64,000 nucleotides of DNA from Pandoraea faecigallinarum. GTDB lineage: Bacteria > Pseudomonadota > Gammaproteobacteria > Burkholderiales > Burkholderiaceae. Below, in pieces: positions 24,246 through 32,637 of the stretch. Position numbers and translations under genes: made by a program. Numbering within the stretch: the first letter of the stretch is position 1; the number at the start of each line of letters is the position of its first letter. The notes beneath the pieces are model-generated. The model worked only from the letters and a program-made list of their open reading frames with translations, made no database searches and had not been told where the DNA came from. Where the stretch lies: contig NZ_CP011807.3 of NCBI RefSeq assembly GCF_001029105.3, positions 1,612,001 through 1,676,000 of the forward strand. The letters run 5' to 3'.

Positions 24246-25004
24246 TCAGGCAACGAGAATTTCCGGGGACGTGACGGGCAGCCGTTGGCGCAGCGCGCCG
24301 GGCAGCGGCGCATCGGTGACGACGAGATCCTGCTCGTCGAGCTGGCCGCCGCGCACGCTGGGTTTGCGCGTGAACTTGTATGCGTCGGCCACGAGGATCC
24401 GGTAACGGCTCGCATCGCGCAGCGCTTCACGCGAGGCTGCTTCGTGGCGGTCGTAATCGAGCAGGGTGCCGTCGTCGTCGATGCCGCCCACGCTGTACAC
24501 GCCGACATCGGCCCGATAGGCGCGAAACAGGCGGTCGGCTTCGTCGCCGAGGATCTCGGGATTGGGCGAGCGCAGTTCGCCACCGGGCACGATCACGCGG
24601 TGTTCCGGGTTGCTGGCGAGCGCGAGCGCTGCGCGCAGGTTGTTCGTAATGACGCAAAGCCGCTTGCGATGTATGAGCGCCACGGCGACCTGCTCGGGTG
24701 TGGTGCCGATGCCCAGCAGGACGGTCGCGCCATCGGGAATGCGTTCGGCGGCGGCTTGTCCGATGCGCACCTTGCCTTCGAGATTGCGTACGCGCCTCAC
24801 GTCGTACGGCTGGTTCGTTCCGGGCGTCATTAGCCGCGCGCCGCCGTGATAGCGGCGCAGCACGTTAGCGTCGCACAACGTATTGACGTCGCGGCGAATG
24901 GTTTGCGTCGCCACACCGAAGTGTTCGGCGAGCGCGTCGACACTCATTTCGCCGTGCTGGCGAAAGAGAGCGACGATACGGGTCTGACGTTCGGAGAGAT
25001 CCAT
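24246..25004 (-). CDS. DeoR-family regulator (GlpR-like)
   Basis: A 252-residue DeoR protein: N-terminal helix-turn-helix (SVDALAEHFGVATQTIRRDV), then the DeoR sugar-phosphate-binding domain with GIGTTPEQVA, ITNNL and the YSVGGIDDDGTL segment. Members bind sugar phosphates or glycerol-3-phosphate. The gene is followed by the phosphodiesterase-like gene, which suits a glycerol-phosphate signal. Start ATG 25004 (MDLSERQTRI) is chosen over a longer frame. A strong palindrome 81 bp upstream is a likely autoregulatory operator. Confidence 0.87.
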   Translation of the reverse strand: MDLSERQTRIVALFRQHGEMSVDALAEHFGVATQTIRRDVNTLCDANVLRRYHGGARLMTPGTNQPYDVRRVRNLEGKVRIGQAAAERIPDGATVLLGIGTTPEQVAVALIHRKRLCVITNNLRAALALASNPEHRVIVPGGELRSPNPEILGDEADRLFRAYRADVGVYSVGGIDDDGTLLDYDRHEAASREALRDASRYRILVADAYKFTRKPSVRGGQLDEQDLVVTDAPLPGALRQRLPVTSPEILVA

Positions 25005-25060
25005 CGGGCGGTCGTATGGTCCACATTCGTTCTGGAATGGGCGCCACTTTGACAGCCGAG

Positions 25061-25102
25061 AATGACATTCAAATGACGATTGAAAATGTTCAAATGAACA
25101 TT
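25061..25102 (-). promoter_or_regulatory. Operator region upstream of the DeoR gene
   Basis: An AT-rich island holds AATGTTCA-AA-TGAACATT (25085-25102), perfect 8-bp arms, preceded by a second partial copy ACATTCAAATGAC (25065-25077). The shared core TTCAAATGA in two copies 23 bp apart is what a tandem DeoR operator would look like. Confidence 0.55.
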
Positions 25103-25146
25103 GTCGTTCGTCACCACGCAGTGGGTGCCGCTTTTTGTTCTGGCGC

Positions 25147-26082
25147 TCACGCTCGCGCGGACCGGCAAGCGCCTGCCGGCTTTCTCGCGGGCGGCGCCGG
25201 CTCTCCGGCATCCGCCAGATTTGCCAGCGCTTTTTCCACGATGACCTGCTTCAGACATGCGAGCGCGGGCGGTATGTCCTGCTGGGCGGTGTGCAGGCAA
25301 AGCTCGACGCTCGGCAGTGGCGGCAGACCGTCTTTCTCGCCGAGCCGTCGCAATGCCGCGGGCAGGCCCGCGGCGGTTCTCAATGTGATGCCAAGCCCGG
25401 CGGCGACGCCGGACCACAGACTTTGCAGGCTCGCTGTCGTGTAGGCGACGCGCCACGAGATGCCGGCACCGTCGAGTGCCGCCAGGCCCGCCCGGCGAAA
25501 GAAGCACGGGGCGTGGTAAAGCGCGAGATCGAGCGGGGCGTCGCGACGCAATGCCACCTCCGCGTGCGCCGGGCCGATCCATGTCATGGGCAGCGTGAGC
25601 AGCCGTTCGGCGTCAGCCCGCGTTTCATACCCCATCGCCAGCGCCAGATCCAGTTCTCCCCGGTCCAGGCGTTCGAGCAGCACGCCATTGCGCTCGACCG
25701 CCACTTCCACGCGAACGCCCGGGTGCGTCGTCCTGAACTGACCCAGAGCCGAGGGAAGCCATGTCTCCGCAAAATCGCCGGGCAGCCCAAAGCGCACCAC
25801 ACCCTGCACCGATGCACCGCGCACGGCACGAACGGCTTCGTCGTTGAGTTCGAGAATGCGCTGTGCATACGAGAGGATCTGCTCGCCGGATTCCGTCAGC
25901 ACGAGTCCGCGCCCCTTGCGCCGGAACAGCGGCATGCCGACCTGTTCTTCGAGCTTTCGCATTTGCTGACTCACGGCGGATTGCGACCGCCCGATGCGCT
26001 CCGCCGCCCGGTTCAGGCTACCCAGCTTCTGCGTGGCGACCAGCGTGCGAAGGGCATCCATATCGAGGTTGGGATGCAGCAT
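25147..26082 (-). CDS. LysR-family transcriptional regulator
   Basis: A 311-residue LysR protein, with the helix-turn-helix LNRAAERIGRSQSAVSQQMR near residues 21-40 and an effector-binding domain. The start is uncertain: ATG 26082 (MLHPNLDMDA) or ATG 26061 (MDALRTLVA); neither has a clear ribosome site. The lipocalin-like gene is divergent, 174 bp away, and is the likely target. It is separated from the DeoR gene by a short AT-rich operator region. Confidence 0.85.
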   Translation of the reverse strand: MLHPNLDMDALRTLVATQKLGSLNRAAERIGRSQSAVSQQMRKLEEQVGMPLFRRKGRGLVLTESGEQILSYAQRILELNDEAVRAVRGASVQGVVRFGLPGDFAETWLPSALGQFRTTHPGVRVEVAVERNGVLLERLDRGELDLALAMGYETRADAERLLTLPMTWIGPAHAEVALRRDAPLDLALYHAPCFFRRAGLAALDGAGISWRVAYTTASLQSLWSGVAAGLGITLRTAAGLPAALRRLGEKDGLPPLPSVELCLHTAQQDIPPALACLKQVIVEKALANLADAGEPAPPARKPAGACRSARA

Positions 26083-26213
26083 TGTGCAGTTATTCGGAAT
26101 TGATCGTGCCGAATTATCGCATCTACTTAACATTGGCGCGGGTAGCATCGATGGCAGCCAATTGGCGCAACAAGGGTGCGGTGCGGGTTGGCCGCGCGTT
26201 CGAAGGTTCGAAT

Positions 26214-26243
26214 CCGGTCATAACCGGTCATAACCCGTCATAA
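26214..26243 (+). repeat. Three 10-bp direct repeats before the lipocalin-like gene
   Basis: CCGGTCATAA occurs twice in tandem, followed by CCCGTCATAA. The third copy ends just before the AAAGGAA ribosome site. It may be an operator for the divergent LysR regulator or simple slippage. Confidence 0.6.
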
Positions 26244-26256
26244 AGGAATTCAGACA

Positions 26257-26850
26257 ATGAAGCAGCAACTGATGAGACGTGGTGCGCGCGGCGTTGCAGG
26301 TGCGCTCGGTGGGGTTGCGGTCGTTGCAGTGTGCGTGTGGCTGTGCGGCGAGGTGCGGGCGCAAACGCATGAAGTGCAGGTCGGAACCCGGGACGTGCCA
26401 AATAATGTGGCGAAAGCCACGGGCGAAGGCGCGCGCGTGCTCGCCGGCACGTGGACGTTGGTTGCAGCCGACGTGCAGCATCCGGATGGCTCACGTGCGC
26501 GCGACTACGGCGCTGACCCGAAGGGGATGCTCGTCATCGATGCAGCCGGCCATTACTCGCTGCAAATCTTCAAATCGGAGCGTCCCGGATTTGCCTCGGG
26601 CGACAAGGCGGTCGCGACGCCGGACGAATACAAGGCCGCCGTCATGGGGTCGAGCACGCACTTCGGCACGCTAAGCGTGGACCCGGTTGCGGGAACGCTC
26701 ACCTTCCACATTCAGAACGCTTCGTTTCCGAACTGGCAGGGGTTGGCGCAAAAACGCAGCTATGAGTTGACGGGCGACGTGTTGAGCTATCGTGTGACAC
26801 CGCGTCCGAACGGGGATGTGCCGATTTCGATCTGGCGGCGCATCGACTAG
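26257..26850 (+). CDS. Lipocalin-like domain protein, exported
   Basis: A 197-residue protein with an N-terminal membrane/signal segment (residues 14-37, ending VRAQT) and a lipocalin-like beta-barrel: GTWTLVAADV near residue 65, SLQIFKSERPGF, HFGTLSVD and SYELTGDVLSYRV. It resembles Lipocalin_5-type proteins, whose ligands are unknown. AAAGGAA precedes ATG 26257. It is divergent from a LysR gene, which probably controls it. Confidence 0.72.
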   Translation: MKQQLMRRGARGVAGALGGVAVVAVCVWLCGEVRAQTHEVQVGTRDVPNNVAKATGEGARVLAGTWTLVAADVQHPDGSRARDYGADPKGMLVIDAAGHYSLQIFKSERPGFASGDKAVATPDEYKAAVMGSSTHFGTLSVDPVAGTLTFHIQNASFPNWQGLAQKRSYELTGDVLSYRVTPRPNGDVPISIWRRID

Positions 26851-26944
26851 ATTGCCAGTCGCGCCAGCCAGACCTTAGCGCCCATCATCGGCCGACGCGA
26901 AAATGACAAAGCCCAGCACAGTGACGTGTCACCGGACGCCGCCC

Positions 26945-28351
26945 TCAATGGGGGCGTTTGCCGACCAGTCGCATGCCGCTTGCGAGACACCCGGCCGCAG
27001 CAAACGCCGCGCCCCACGCCAGCGCCAATGTCGAGCCGTGCGTGCCGGACAGGCCGAGCGCCAGTGCGACCAGCGCCGCGCCCGTCGCCTGACCCAGCAG
27101 ACGCGACGTGCCGACCATCCCGCTCGCCCCACCGCTGCGCTCCGGCGGCGCGCTGTGCATGAAGGCCTTCAGGTTCGGCGACTGGAAAAAACCGAAACCA
27201 AGACCGCACAACGCCATGCGCCAGCCAATGTCCCACAACTGCGCATGCTCCGGCATGATCGCCAGCAAGGTCATGCCCGCGCTCAACATCGCCAGCCCGA
27301 TCGCACCGAGCGCGCCCGGTGGATATTTATCCGACAGGCGTCCGGCGACCGGGGCAATCGCTGCCACGAAGAACGGCCACGGCGTCATCAGGAAGCCCGT
27401 CTCGATCGGGCTGCGATGCAGTACGTTCTCGAAGTAGAACGGCAACGACACCAGTCCCAACCCCTGCGTTGCGAACGCGCAGATCGCAGTGAGCGTGGAC
27501 AGCGCGAACGCCGGCAACCGCAGCAGATCCACCGGCAGCATCGGCGCGCGATGGCCGCGCTCACGCCGGATCAACGCCCATCCAAAGACGAGGGCGCCGG
27601 TGAAGCAGGCGAGCGTGAGATGCCAGTCGGCCCGCTGCGCACTCTGACTCAGCGCAAAGATCAGCAGTGAGAACGTCAGCACGTTGAGCAATGCGGCGAC
27701 CATGTCCGGCTTGTGCTCGCTGCGCGGCGTATCCGGCAGATTGCGGCGCGAAAATGCGAGCGCGAGCAAACCCGTCGGCACATTGATGAGGAACAGCCAC
27801 GGCCAGCTCGCGAGCGCCAGGACCAGCGACGCCACGGTCGGCCCGACGGCGAACGAGATGCCGACGATCAACGCATTGAGTCCGACGCCGCGTCCCAGTT
27901 GTGCCGCCGGATACAGGAAGCGAATCAGCGCGATGTTCACGCTCATCACCGCCGCCGCGCCCACGCCTTGCAGCACGCGCGCACCCGCGAGGAACCCTAG
28001 CGAAGGGGAGAGCGCGCACAGCAATGAAGCGACCAGAAACACCGCCACGCCCCACATGAACACACGCTTGTGTCCGACGCGCTCGCCCAGCGAGGCGAAC
28101 GGCAGCAGCGTTGCGACCATTGCCAATTGATAAGCGTTCACGATCCACACCGACGCCGACGGCGTCGTGTTCAGATCGAGCGCCATTTGCGGCAGGGCCG
28201 TATTGGCGATGGCGGTATCCAGGCTGGCCAGCGAGACGGCGAGCAGGATCGCCGTCATGGCGAGGCCGCGTCCGGCAGCTGGCGGCTCGTGAGCTTGCGC
28301 CGCGGGGGCGCTCACCGTCGACGTATCGGCGCTTGGAGGTAACGATGACAT
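26945..28351 (-). CDS. MFS drug:H+ antiporter, DHA2 (EmrB/QacA-like) family
   Basis: A 468-residue membrane protein with motif A in GERVGHKRVFMWG, motif C-like GISFAVGPTVASLV, and hydrophobic segments throughout (about 14 helices, as in DHA2). The N-terminal motif LDTAIANTALPQM is the classical D1 motif of the family. It exports unknown small compounds. It begins 6 bp after the DsbA-like gene, whose stop codon overlaps its ribosome site (GAGGGCTGA), so the two are translationally coupled. Confidence 0.88.
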   Translation of the reverse strand: MSSLPPSADTSTVSAPAAQAHEPPAAGRGLAMTAILLAVSLASLDTAIANTALPQMALDLNTTPSASVWIVNAYQLAMVATLLPFASLGERVGHKRVFMWGVAVFLVASLLCALSPSLGFLAGARVLQGVGAAAVMSVNIALIRFLYPAAQLGRGVGLNALIVGISFAVGPTVASLVLALASWPWLFLINVPTGLLALAFSRRNLPDTPRSEHKPDMVAALLNVLTFSLLIFALSQSAQRADWHLTLACFTGALVFGWALIRRERGHRAPMLPVDLLRLPAFALSTLTAICAFATQGLGLVSLPFYFENVLHRSPIETGFLMTPWPFFVAAIAPVAGRLSDKYPPGALGAIGLAMLSAGMTLLAIMPEHAQLWDIGWRMALCGLGFGFFQSPNLKAFMHSAPPERSGGASGMVGTSRLLGQATGAALVALALGLSGTHGSTLALAWGAAFAAAGCLASGMRLVGKRPH

Positions 28352-28357
28352 GACGGA

Positions 28358-29011
28358 TCAGCCCTCGGCCAGAATCTGACGGATGGCTTGCTCGAAAACC
28401 TCGGGCGGCTGACCACCACTGACGAGATGACGATTGTTGAAGATGATCGCGGGTACCGAGCTGATGCCGAGGTTCTGATAGTGACGCTCCAGCGCACGCA
28501 CCTGCTCCGCGTACTCCTGCGAGGACAGAATTTCTCTCGCGCGTGCGCCATCGAGTCCGGCTTGCTCGGCGGCGGCGGCCAGCACCTCCGGATCGCTGGT
28601 TCGTTTGCCCTCGACGAAATACGCGCGAAACAGCGCTTCCTTGAGGGCGAGTTGCTTGTCGTTGCCGATGGTTTGTGCCCAGTGCAGCAAACGATGTGCG
28701 TCGAACGTGTTGTACGCGTGCGTGCGCAAGTCCATGCGCATCGGGAAACCTTCCGCGGCCGCGCGCGCACCGATGTTCGCCTGATTCTGCGCGAGTTGCT
28801 CCGGCGACAGCCCGTACTTGCGCGACATGTAATCTGCGAGCGGCACGCCGTGCACCGGCATGTCGGGGTTCAGCTCGAAGGGGCTGAAGTGCAGGTCGGC
28901 TTCGACCTCGTTGCCCAGGCGGCCGAGTGCCGTTTTCAACGAAGCGAGGCCGATGGCGCACCAGGGGCAGGCGACATCGGAAACAAAATCAATCTTGAGG
29001 GTGGCAGGCAT
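28358..29011 (-). CDS. DsbA-family (FrnE-like) thiol oxidoreductase
   Basis: A 217-residue cytoplasmic DsbA-like protein with the CPWC redox motif (residues 15-18) and the cis-Pro segment ISSVPAIIF near residue 180. FrnE-type proteins lack a signal peptide, as here. They act as disulfide isomerases or in polyketide/aromatic compound metabolism. It forms an operon with the DHA2 exporter. The leader upstream contains a terminator-like hairpin followed by a T-run (29051-29075). Confidence 0.87.
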   Translation of the reverse strand: MPATLKIDFVSDVACPWCAIGLASLKTALGRLGNEVEADLHFSPFELNPDMPVHGVPLADYMSRKYGLSPEQLAQNQANIGARAAAEGFPMRMDLRTHAYNTFDAHRLLHWAQTIGNDKQLALKEALFRAYFVEGKRTSDPEVLAAAAEQAGLDGARAREILSSQEYAEQVRALERHYQNLGISSVPAIIFNNRHLVSGGQPPEVFEQAIRQILAEG

Positions 29012-29020
29012 GATCTGACG

Positions 29021-29075
29021 GCGCCCAAAAGGGCGCGTGCAATGAAAAACGCGTCGCCCCGGGCGACGCAACATG
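29021..29075 (-). terminator. Attenuator-like hairpins in the leader of the DsbA-like gene
   Basis: Read on the minus strand, GCGTCGC-(5 nt)-GCGACGC is followed by GTTTTTC, an intrinsic-terminator shape (29069 down to about 29044). A second stem GCGCCC-TTTT-GGGCGC (29036-29021) sits just before the ribosome site. No gene lies upstream on this strand to be terminated, so it may act as an attenuator. Confidence 0.45.
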
Positions 29076-29325
29076 GCAATCGTCGCACAAATCGGTAAAT
29101 CTCGCCGGCTCCGGCTGTCCCGCGAGCTGGGGCTTTGCGCGGTGCCGTGTGCGGGGCGAATGCGGCGGCCGGAGACATTTATGGGGTGTTTTACCGGATG
29201 AAATGAATGTATCGCCTGACGAATCGATGCGGCCATCTCGTGAGCGGCGACGCGCGGCAATGCGGTATCGTTTGATTCTCGTGTGATCGCGTGCGATTCC
29301 GCCGGAAATTCTCAGGGAGCCCGTT
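29076..29325. other. Divergent intergenic region, nothing recognised
   Basis: Between the hairpin leader and the DUF985 cupin gene I see no gene, repeat or clear operator. It must hold both promoters. Confidence 0.5.
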
Positions 29326-29838
29326 ATGCCGTCTGCTGCCGATCTGATCACCTCGCTGGGGCTGCTGCCGCATCCCGAGGGCGGCCATTATCGGGAAACC
29401 TATCGAGCGTCGGAGACGATTGCCGCCGACGCACTGCCGAACGGTTTCCCCGGCCCGCGCAGTCTCTCGACCGCCATTCTGTATCTGCTTGAAGCAGGGG
29501 ACTTCTCGGCGTTTCATCGCATCCGCAGCGACGAAGTCTGGCATTTTCATCTTGGCGGCACGCTCTGGATTCACGAGATCGATCCGTGCGGCAAGCGTGC
29601 GAGCACGCCTCTCGGACCTGGCGTGGGCCGCGGCGAGCAGCTTCAGTACGTGGTTCGCGCGGGACACTGGTTCGCGGCACAACCGGCGCCGTCGACCCGC
29701 TTCTCGCTGGTGGGTTGCACCGTGTCGCCGGGCTTCGCGTTCGAAGATTTCGAAATGGCCGACGCGGCGGCGCTCGCGGCGCAGTGGCCGGCGCATCGCG
29801 AACTGGTTCAGGCGCTGGGACGGCGCACGTCTGTCTGA
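29326..29838 (+). CDS. Cupin, DUF985 family
   Basis: A 170-residue single-domain cupin with the DUF985 pattern: GLLPHPEGGHYRETYR at the start, FHRIRSDEVWHFHLG with metal-binding His, and GCTVSPGFAFEDFEM at the end. Proteins of this family bind metal but have no firmly assigned reaction. GGAG precedes ATG 29326. The flavin reductase gene follows 112 bp downstream on the same strand. Confidence 0.85.
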   Translation: MPSAADLITSLGLLPHPEGGHYRETYRASETIAADALPNGFPGPRSLSTAILYLLEAGDFSAFHRIRSDEVWHFHLGGTLWIHEIDPCGKRASTPLGPGVGRGEQLQYVVRAGHWFAAQPAPSTRFSLVGCTVSPGFAFEDFEMADAAALAAQWPAHRELVQALGRRTSV

Positions 29839-29950
29839 GCGCGTGCGCGCGGCAATCGCACGGCGGGGGAGCGGGAGCGCCAACGCAACTTGCCAGAGTG
29901 CGATAGCATCGACGCCATACCCCACAACTGTCGGCCGGTTGTCCCGGCCC

Positions 29951-30583
29951 ATGTCCATGTCTCACTCCGGCGATGTTCATTTCTACGACCCGGCCAAAGG
30001 CCACGGTCTGTCCCACGACCCGTTCAAGGCCATTGTCGCGCCTCGCGTGATCGGCTGGATTTCAAGCCGCGATACCGAAGGCCGCGTGAATCTCGCGCCC
30101 TACAGCTTCTTCGGTGCGTTCGCCACGTTCCCGCCGATCATCGGATTTTGCAGCGAGGGGTACAAAGACTCCATTGCCAACATCGAATCGACGCGGGAAT
30201 TCGTCTGGAATCTGACGAGCAAGTCGCTCGTCGAACAGATGAACCGGTCGTCGGCGCCTGTGGCGCACGACGTCGACGAATTCGAACTGGCCGGGTTGAC
30301 CAAAGCGCCGGGCATCAATGTGAACGTGCCGCACGTGGGCGAATCGCCTGCGTCGCTCGAATGCAAGTTGCTGCAAGTCGTGCGCATGCACGATCTGGAG
30401 GGCAAGCCGATGAACAACTGGCTCGCGCTCGGACAGGTGGTCGGCGTGCATATCCGTCGCGAGTTCCTGCGTGAAGACGGACTGTTCGATACGGCGAAGG
30501 CGCATCCGGTAATGCGCGCGGGGTACCTCGGCGACTACGCCGAGATCGGTGCGATGTTCGATCTGCGTCGTCCGAAGGCGTGA
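29951..30583 (+). CDS. Flavin reductase-like (DIM6/NTAB family) protein
   Basis: A 210-residue FMN-binding protein with the family marks DPFKAIVAPRVIGWISS, NLAPYSFFGAFATFPPIIGF and EFVWNLTSKSL. Such proteins reduce flavins with NAD(P)H for a partner monooxygenase or are FMN-containing oxidoreductases of unknown substrate. Start ATG 29951; ATG 29957 is also possible. No monooxygenase partner is adjacent. Confidence 0.87.
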   Translation: MSMSHSGDVHFYDPAKGHGLSHDPFKAIVAPRVIGWISSRDTEGRVNLAPYSFFGAFATFPPIIGFCSEGYKDSIANIESTREFVWNLTSKSLVEQMNRSSAPVAHDVDEFELAGLTKAPGINVNVPHVGESPASLECKLLQVVRMHDLEGKPMNNWLALGQVVGVHIRREFLREDGLFDTAKAHPVMRAGYLGDYAEIGAMFDLRRPKA

Positions 30584-30995
30584 GCGGCACTCGCTTCGCT
30601 GGCCTCGTCCGCTTCCATCTTCCGCTTCCGGAATCCGCAATGCGCTATTGACGGATTCGATGCGCGCCGCGATCGACTTCGTCGCATGAGCGGCGCGTCA
30701 TACCGCGATGCGTTGCCGCGCAAGGCGGCAACGCAAACGACAATCGCCGACCGGACGGTCGGGCAATGCACTCGCAATCGTTTGTAAAATTTGCTGCGAT
30801 GCAAAATGTTTTCCGTGCGCGTATGCTTGCCACCTTCGTTGACGCCTTCGCGCCCGGCGTCCCCTCCCGCAGACATTGACATGTCTTGATTTGCGCGTGT
30901 CACACATCGTGGCGCGCGCGGGGCAGGTTCGTCCCTGGTCGCGTCAACGTCGCGCGTTTGCGCTCGTTTTTTGTTGCAGCACACCAGGACCCTCA
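30584..30995. other. 412-bp region before the orphan nuoM, one hairpin, no gene
   Basis: No credible coding sequence. A perfect 10-bp stem GCGTTGCCGC / GCGGCAACGC with a 5-nt loop at 30710-30734 may end the flavin reductase transcript, although it has no U-tract. An AT-rich patch around 30778-30812 is the likeliest promoter area for the nuoM-like gene. Confidence 0.45.
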
Positions 30996-32561
30996 ATGTT
31001 TCCCATCCTGTCCCTCCTCATCTGGCTGCCTATCGTGGCTGGCGCGCTCGTCATGCTGCTCGGCCGCGATCGTCACCCCAACGCCGTACGCTGGTCATCG
31101 CTTGCCGCCGCCGTGATTTCGGCCGCGCCGATCGTGCCGCTCGTGCGCGGTTTTCGGACGACCGTCGCCGATTTGCAATTCGTCGAGCGTTTTCGCTGGA
31201 TCGATTCGTTCGACGCGTCGTGGCACGTCGGTATCGACGGCATTTCGCTGTGGCTCGTGGCACTCACCGGTGTGACGACGATTGTCGTCGTACTCGCATC
31301 ATGGCGTGCAGTCACCACGCGCATGAGTTCGTACTTCGGCAGTTTTCTGGTCCTCTCCGGATTGATGCAGGGCGTATTCACCGCGCAGGATGGCATGCTG
31401 TTCTTCGTATTTTTCGAAGCGACGCTGCTGCCGCTGTATTTGCTCATCGGCGTGTACGGTCGCGCGAACAGGACGCGCGCCGCGGTGAAGTTCTTCTTCT
31501 TCTCGCTGACGGGCTCGCTCATGATGCTCGTCTCGATGCTGTATCTGTACATGCAGACGCAGAGCTTCGACATCGCCCGCTGGCAGGCGCTTCACTTGCC
31601 ACTCGCCGTGCAGGTGATGCTCTTCGCCGGCTTTCTCGCCGCGTTCTCCGTCAAAGTCCCGATGTGGCCCGTGCACACCTGGCTGCCAGAAGTGCACCTC
31701 GACGGGCCGACGGGCGCGGCCGTCATGCTCGGCATGCTCAAGCTGGGCGGCTACGGACTGCTGCGTTTCAACCTGCCGTTGCTGCCGGACGCCAGCCACT
31801 TTCTCGCGCCGCTGATGGTGGTGTTGTCGCTGGTTGCCGTGATCTATGCGAGTCTGGTGGCGCTGGTGCAGACGGATCTGCGCAAGCTGCTGGCGTATTC
31901 CGCGGTCGCGCACATGGGGTTGGTAACGCTCGGGCTGTTTCTCTTTTCCGAGATGGGCACCGACGGCGCCGTCATGCAGATGATTTCGTACGGTATCGTC
32001 TCGGGCGCCATGCTGCTGTGCACGGGCATGCTGTACGAGCGCACCGGCAGTGCGTCGATCGACGCCTATGGCGGTGTGGCGAGCACCATGCCGCGCTTTG
32101 CGGCCTTCGCAATGCTGTTCTCGATGGCGAACGTCGGCATGCCGGGCACGTCGGGCTTCGTCGGCGAGTTCCTGGTGTTGATGGGGGCGATCAAGGCGAA
32201 TTTCTGGATCGGCGCGTTGGCGTCGCTCACGCTGGTACTGAGCGCGGCCTATACGCTGTGGATGTACAAGCGGGTGATTTTCGGTCGCGTCGGGAATGCG
32301 CGTGTGGCGTTGCTCAGGGATCTGAGCCGCCGCGAGTTCGCGTTGCTTTGTGCCATGGCGGTGATGGTGCTCGGCATCGGCGTCGATCCGAAGCCGCTGA
32401 CCGATGGCATCGACGCCACGGCGATTCAGGTCGTGCATGACATCGAGAGCCATCGTCTGCCCGCGGGCGATCCGGGCAGCGCCGAGATGGCGGGGCGTCG
32501 TCATGGCGATGCGACCGGACATGCGGCGGTGACGGTGAACGGCGCTCGTCCGCACGCCTGA
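30996..32561 (+). CDS. Orphan NADH-quinone oxidoreductase chain M (NuoM-like antiporter subunit)
   Basis: A 521-residue polytopic protein of the proton-translocating NuoM/MrpD family. The key charged residues are kept: E141 in FEATLLPLY, K220 in SVKVPMWPVHTWLPE and K249 in GMLKLGGYG. It has 13-14 hydrophobic segments and a His/Asp-rich tail. In complex I, NuoM sits between NuoL and NuoN; here no nuo gene flanks it. AGGA precedes ATG 30996. It may be a second copy outside the nuo operon, or part of another ion-pumping complex. Family is certain, role is not. Confidence 0.85.
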   Translation: MFPILSLLIWLPIVAGALVMLLGRDRHPNAVRWSSLAAAVISAAPIVPLVRGFRTTVADLQFVERFRWIDSFDASWHVGIDGISLWLVALTGVTTIVVVLASWRAVTTRMSSYFGSFLVLSGLMQGVFTAQDGMLFFVFFEATLLPLYLLIGVYGRANRTRAAVKFFFFSLTGSLMMLVSMLYLYMQTQSFDIARWQALHLPLAVQVMLFAGFLAAFSVKVPMWPVHTWLPEVHLDGPTGAAVMLGMLKLGGYGLLRFNLPLLPDASHFLAPLMVVLSLVAVIYASLVALVQTDLRKLLAYSAVAHMGLVTLGLFLFSEMGTDGAVMQMISYGIVSGAMLLCTGMLYERTGSASIDAYGGVASTMPRFAAFAMLFSMANVGMPGTSGFVGEFLVLMGAIKANFWIGALASLTLVLSAAYTLWMYKRVIFGRVGNARVALLRDLSRREFALLCAMAVMVLGIGVDPKPLTDGIDATAIQVVHDIESHRLPAGDPGSAEMAGRRHGDATGHAAVTVNGARPHA

Positions 32562-32637
32562 ACCGTTCACATCGAACTACGTTGCGACGCAGGCGTGGCG
32601 ATATCCGAAACAGCGGGTAGGCCTCTCGAAAGTGGCG

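Noticed and set aside
26206..26223. tRNA remnant or attachment site (GGTTCGAATCC T-loop-like sequence)
   Set aside because: Only the loop sequence matches; the flanking bases do not pair as a T-stem, and no other tRNA arm is present.
30535..30996. A 153-codon minus-strand frame in the region before nuoM
   Set aside because: Arg/Ser-rich, overlaps the end of the flavin reductase gene, and has no ribosome site or family feature.
31299..32570. Minus-strand frame of 423 codons opposite the nuoM-like gene
   Set aside because: Composition (Arg/His/Gln-rich) is that of an antisense shadow; the plus strand has clear family motifs.
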